A DNA stretch of 64,000 nucleotides. It comes from Apricaphanius iberus. Its lineage: Eukaryota > Chordata > Actinopteri > Cyprinodontiformes > Aphaniidae. The translations under genes were made by a program, and so were the position numbers. The notes beneath the pieces were generated by a model, which was not told the origin of the DNA, ran no database searches, and saw only the letters and a list, made by a program, of their open reading frames with translations. The stretch is from positions 1,054,001-1,118,000 of the forward strand of contig JAPXFQ010002104.1 of assembly GCA_028564705.1 (NCBI GenBank). The letters run 5' to 3'. This document shows positions 58,674-64,000 of this stretch, piece by piece; the first letter of the stretch is position 1, and every line of letters starts with the position of its first letter.

Positions 58674-61248
58674 CTTCGTCACCTGGGAAATAGGAAACAT
58701 CAGTTAAAGAATTTGTTCTAGCGATTGTTCCGTTAATTTTTTTCCCCATAAAGAAGGACCACATTAGTAACCACAGGCGGAAAATATTTCCCTTTTTCCT
58801 TACCGCTGCGCTAAAGCAAATAACTTCTAGAGATTCTTTGATAGAGGAAGGACCTCAATGCGATGTTTTTTCTGGTGTGGGCGTGAGGTTGACGAGTGTG
58901 AATTGCTTGCATTAACGCGTGGGAGAGCAGTACAAGTGTAACAGGTTTAAACTGGGACTCTTAATTCCTGAACGACGAGACCAGACATGAGCGGTGCACA
59001 ACACTAACAGCTGCTTTTGAAATTGAAACACTAATTTACAACAAGTTTCTTAATTACATGCCTGATGGGTAAAAACTTTTTTCCACAAATCTGCAGGTCA
59101 GCAGAAATATGAGGTTATATACTGGTGCATGCTCCGTGGAGCTTTTACATCTTAAAGTTTTGGACAGATTTTGCTAACGTCATATGATTGATGTGTAAAA
59201 CATGTGAAGCTACATGCATTTTGGTCCTAGTAACAACTAATAAATGATTCTTATTGACCAGTTTTACCTTTAAAATGGTAGATATTCATTTTTATTTGTG
59301 AAAATGGATCAATTGTACTCAAAACTTCCCTTTCCTCAAGTGATTAAAATCAGATATTCAAGCATCAAAAACGGTTTGAAAACACCCCCACAGTGGTGAA
59401 AGCTATCATCTGAACAGTTCAAGCATGTGGCTTAAAAATGAACCGGTATTTAAGGAGACAGCTTAAAGTTAAGATAAGTTAAGCACTATATAAAACTCGA
59501 ATAACTTACAAGTGTAGACTGGAACATAAGCAGCATAAGCAGTTCTTTGGAACACAACCAATTCCAATGTTTCCATATTTATTACTTTCAAGAAGCCAGA
59601 CTAAATTGAAGCCTTTTAATTACCACTTTTGTTATCCTAATATTAGATTTCATTTCAAGTGAGAAGTATCCGAGTTGAGCTCATGTATAATGACTAGGCA
59701 ACCACTGTTTCTCATTCAGACTTGCATGCATTTACAAAGAACCACACACTTGATAAATAACACTTAGACTGACACTAAAGGGATAAATAAATATGTTAAA
59801 CATTCTCAGCATTAGAATGAGTGGTAACTTGATTTGATGGAAGATTAATGTAAGTAAGAACAGTCAGTGCTTTGCTGCTCATTTCCTGTCATCATTTTTA
59901 TGGTAGAAATGTAGTAAGATCTGCTCTGCATATTTGCTTAGAGATAAGAATGTAACCAATAAGACTGAAGTAAACAACTAGTGGATTACTGATTTGTTGT
60001 ACCTAAAATCTGACCATATGCAACTGTTTTGGATTCTAATAAAAGGAGGTCAAGCGAAGCAGCCCCGTTTTTGTCTCTAATAATGGATATTGGACAAGAA
60101 AGCCTGCTGATCACCGTAAAATGAGCTCATTGTCTTGGTCTGTACTTTTTGTCTCCTGTCTCTAGAGAAGCGAACCAGGTTTTGGGAGCAGAGTAAGACG
60201 CATGGAGCTGTCACTTTGAGGAAATGAATGATAGACGGTCCAGGACCAGAGTTATATAGAGAAAGAATTTGTAGCTCCCATCAACACCCACAAAAGGTTT
60301 TATGTAAGGTCAATGTAAAGGGAAATTTGTCTTAAAAAAAAGAAAAAAGAACAAATCTTTTGCACGGGGGGATGACCATAATAATTTTGCTAAATCGAAT
60401 GATCCACTGAGCCTCTGCCCCCACTCTTCAGCCGGTGTTCACAATAATAGCTACTGGAGTTTAGATTAACTATATACTCCATTTTGTCAGTTGCCATAAG
60501 ACAATGTAAGAAGACGGAATGAGCATGCAGTGTGCGCAGAGAAATCGTGTGCCTTTCAGTTTATAACGCTGCTCCAAATCTGAACTAACTGCTGTGCTAC
60601 ATGCTGAAAGAAAAAAAACAGTTTATCCCTCGACTCTGATTCTGGCAGCCTTCAGCCTGTGTATAAATGTCTAGCACACAGAGAGCCAGCCGTGAAACTG
60701 ACAGAACATTGTCAGCTAAGACTGAAGGAGCTCTAAAGCCTATCGCACACAAGAGCAATCTGCTGGCTAACACTCATTCGAGGCCGTTTGCTCAGCAGAT
60801 AGCTTGCTGTGTGCACCTGTTTTTTGGTGAGTTTTCTGTCTCTTTAGGCGCTGAGGTGAAAATCAAACAGCTTTGATATTTTTTGCCTTGCGAGGCGAGA
60901 ACCTCATTGTATGTGCTCTCTGTGAGCTGTCTGCTGGACTCAAATATTCAAGCGACCAATCAAAATGCGGTCTCTGATCACATGATTCCAAGATGGCAGC
61001 CCACGGAGAAGATTACATTTTAGAAGATAAGACTCGTGGAAATTTCGCCAGAGTATACCTGTTTATCTGATGCAACAACGCCTCATCAACAAAATTAGTA
61101 GCAGCACTTCCTCCATATCCATCTCTGTCTCCGTTTCATTAATTTTTCTGAGGTGAGGGATGGGGACTGCTAGAGGACTGACCTCAATGCCAGCTGAGGC
61201 TGACCCTGAGGTCATTTGGAGTTCAGGGAGTGCTGTTAAAGACCTACT
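58674..61248. other. Upstream of the ltb4r2-like gene, no gene seen
   Basis: Contains the probable promoter and any 5' noncoding exon. I see no defined core element and no repeat with readable ends. A frame at 60667-60876 lacks support. Confidence 0.4.
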
Positions 61249-62415
61249 ATGACTCTGTGGTGGTATCCGTCTTTTTTTGTATGTTGGGGCAATAGTTTAT
61301 CTAGAGCTGATAGGAACAGGTTAAATAAACTCATCAGGATGCCCAGCTCGGTTCTTGGATGCGCCCTGGACCCAGGGCAGGTGGTGGGAGACAGAAGGAC
61401 CCTAGTTAAAATAACATCTGGACAGAGTCTCCCAACCCATGCATGGAAATGTTGCTGAAATGCAGAGCTCCTTCAGTGACAGGCTGTTACATCCTAAATG
61501 TGTGAAAGGAGCATTTCAGCAGGTCCTTCCTCCCTGCAGCTGTCCGCTCTTAACAGACATTTACATTGGCGCTACGTTTTTGTATTTTAGATTAATCAAC
61601 ACTGCATACTGTTTGTCCCAGGCTGTATATGCTAACTGACAAAGTTTTTGTACTACTCATTTTATGTACAATAAAACACAAAACATACCTCTTGAATATC
61701 CTGACAAATATTTTTTCTCTCTCTCTTCTGTATATATAAAAAAAATCTCAGAGTGTTTTCTCAACGCGTTTCGACATTTGTTTTTGCATAATGTTCTTAG
61801 ATGCTGCTGTTACAACCGAATTTCCCCTCGTGGGACTATTATAGGTTTATTCTATTCCATTTAAACTGCAGCAGGTATGGAAAGCCAGATTATATACAAT
61901 TTAATAACTCAAAATGTGCCAAAACTGATATTTATACACTCGTTATCCATATAAAAAACATTCCTTTATATTTACGTTTTTTGACAATTTATCAATATAT
62001 TTTTAACTCATTGCTTTGTGCTGAATATACTGTGAATTTATTTTTTTAAATCACTTGACTTTTAAGATCTAAAGTTCTCAGTGGTCATAACTATACTATG
62101 GAAAAGTACAGATAGTACATGAAAAATGGGTTGTCTAGGCAATGTTTTAAATCATGTATTATAAGTATGCTAGGGGTCTAATATATTTTCAAGATTCTTT
62201 TTTAAAATCATTTTTGATTTTTTAATTATAAATTTGAATTCCTATTTTTCAATGTGAGGCATGTGTGTTTTTGAGTGCTGCAGAGGACGAGGTTGCCATT
62301 TATTGAACTATTATATATATTGTTTTATTGTTTGTATGTTTTTTATTATTGTTTTGTTTTAGTGTACACTACTGCAAACCAAATTCCCTTTGGGGCAATA
62401 AACTTGAACTGAACT
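61249..62415 (+). mobile_element. LINE ORF2 C-terminus and 3' UTR
   Basis: A decayed frame reads LNKLIRMPSSVLGCALDPGQ, VVGDRRTLVKI, then SSFSDRLLHPKCVKGAFQQV, as in fish LINE ORF2 C-termini. The copy ends in CCCTTTGGGGCAATAAACTTGAACTGAACT, a typical LINE 3' terminus. Same family as 45310-45640. Confidence 0.72.
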
Positions 62416-62689
62416 CAAGATAGCCCCTCTGAGCAGTTTTGATATTTAAAGCTTCGGCACATGTGCTGCAGTGGAGGTTAAAGGGGAGTTTTTTTTTCCT
62501 CGACTTAGACCTTTGCTAACTTCTTTACTGAAACAACTTTGAAAATTAGAATATCAATCTGTACAGCCGCACCAAACCCACCAGTGTCACCCCCATGTAA
62601 AAATATAAAGAAACTGTCTGAATTCAAAAAATGTAATCAATCGCAATCATTAAACAACTAAGTTCCTCCTCTTGCTGTCTGAATATCTC

Positions 62690-64000
62690 ACCAACAGCTT
62701 TTCTAAAGAAAGTTCTCCCCATCATTAAGTCCAATCTAATTAGAACACTCAACTCATCCCCATTATCAAACCACTACTAAAAAAGAATAACCTGGACAAC
62801 ACATTAATGCAGAACTATAGGCCAATCTCTAATCTCCCATTCAGCAGCAAAATTATCGAAAAAGCTGTGTTTCAACAATGACTCAATTCCTAACAGTGAC
62901 AGACTGCTTTGATCATTTTCAACCTGGTTTGTGTGCTCATCACAGCACTGAGACTGCTCTCGTCAAAGTTTTCAGCATAAATACAGACTGTGGCAGAACC
63001 ACAGTTCTGGTTCTGTTGGACCTCAGTGCAGCATTTGATACTTTTGATCATAAAATATTGCTGGAACGACTGGGAAAGCGGGGTCGGAGTCTCTTTTACA
63101 TTCAATGGTTTGAGTCTTACCTCAATAACAGGAAGTTCTTTGTGTCAATAGGCCAGTTCTCATCAGAACAAACAGAAATCACATGTGATGTCCCCCAGGG
63201 CTCCATCCTGGGACCCCTTCTGTTCAATATCTACATGCTCCCACTTACCTAGATAACAGGCAACAACATTAATTACCATAACTATGCAGATGACACTCAG
63301 CTATACATTACAACTTCACCAGGTGACTGATCCTTTCCAGACCATAAATGAACAAATCAATAGTTAGATGTCCCATCACTTTCTCCAGCTGAATAGAAAC
63401 AAAACTGAAGTAATTATCTTTAGACCTCAAGAGGAACGATCAAGAGCACATGTCTTCATTTAATACAACTAGAAACCACTGATCAGATCTGTAATCTAGG
63501 TGTAATACTGGACTCAGACCTGAACCTCCAGGGTCACATAAAAGCAATAATAAGGTTGGCTTTCTATCACCTGAAGAACATTTCTAGGATTAAAGGACTG
63601 ATGTCACAGAAGGACCTTGAATAACTCATCCATGCAAATATCTTTAGTCGATCGATTGATTACTGCAATAGCGTCCTCACAGGTCTACCTAAAAAGTCAA
63701 TCAGACAGCTGCAGCTGATCCAGAACGCTGCTGCGCACATCCTCACTAGAACCACGAAAGTAGAACAAATCACCCCAGTTCTATAGTCCTTATACTGGAT
63801 TCCTGTAGCTCAAAGAATATACTTTAAAATACTCCCATGTGTTTATAAATCACTAAATGCTTTAGCGCCAAAGTATGTTGAAGACCTGTTGTCACTATAC
63901 TAACCCAGCAGACCACTCAGGTTCTCCAACTCTAGCTTACTACACATCCCCTAGATGTAGAACCAAACATGGAGAAGCAACTTTCAGCTTCTATGCCCCT
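62690..64000 (+). mobile_element. L2/Rex-like LINE reverse transcriptase, runs off right edge
   Basis: Reverse transcriptase blocks occur in order: NYRPISNLPF and KIIEKAV (62815-62870), VLLDLSAAFDTFDHKILLERL (63012-63075), DVPQGSILGPLLFNIYM (63187-63237) and the catalytic NYADDTQLYI (near 63280-63310). They are followed by the HLKNISRIKGLMSQ, SIDYCNSVLTGLPKKSIRQL and IQNAAAHILTRT region. Stops at 63250, 63622 and elsewhere show it is inactive. The longest open part is 62878-63252. Confidence 0.88.

Noticed and set aside
1..64000. CRISPR arrays, bacterial operons or prophage
   Set aside because: No regularly spaced repeats of that kind; split genes and element types are those of a fish.

Overview
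The window looks like teleost fish nuclear DNA. It has AT-rich introns and spacers, vertebrate-type split genes with GT-AG introns, and a dense load of fish-type mobile elements: BEL/Pao, Tc1/mariner, hAT and TTAA-flanked MITEs, L2/Rex-like LINEs and tRNA-derived SINEs. There is no operon structure, CRISPR array or credible stand-alone RNA gene. Family calls come from motifs read by eye; no database search was run.

Layout. (1) 34-4346, minus strand: the first four coding exons of a cation-chloride cotransporter of the SLC12 family (NCC-like, slc12a3/slc12a10 type), running off the left edge. (2) About 6530-11170: a decayed Tc1-like transposon cut in two by a 3,547-bp insertion (7138-10684) that left an exact 11-bp target duplication and carries 241-bp inverted arms. 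(3) 12475-27807, plus strand: six exons of a tandem-BTB/BACK/Kelch gene that matches klhl33. The two BTB exons are open, but the BACK exon and two of the three Kelch exons carry stops or a frameshift. Its last intron holds a TAGACGTCTA-rich repeat interrupted by a hAT-type MITE, and a complete BEL/Pao LTR retrotransposon (18892-27012, minus strand). (4) 27808-40888: intergenic DNA made largely of MITEs, hAT and Tc1 remnants and microsatellites. (5) 40889-46608 and 53747-58673, both minus strand: two leukotriene B4 receptor-like class A GPCR genes, one in three exons (383 aa) and one in four (359 aa, including a 44-nt micro-exon). (6) 58674-64000: spacer and LINE fragments, with an L2/Rex-like reverse transcriptase running off the right edge.

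The two receptors are a tandem paralogous pair, probably BLT1-like and BLT2-like lipid-mediator receptors of leukocytes and epithelium. The SLC12 transporter and the klhl33-like locus have no evident functional link to them. I found no convincing new molecular system. The most notable things are the split fate of the klhl33-like gene (BTB part open, Kelch part broken), the micro-exon and shifted introns of the receptor pair, and several nested transposon insertions whose boundaries can be read to the base.
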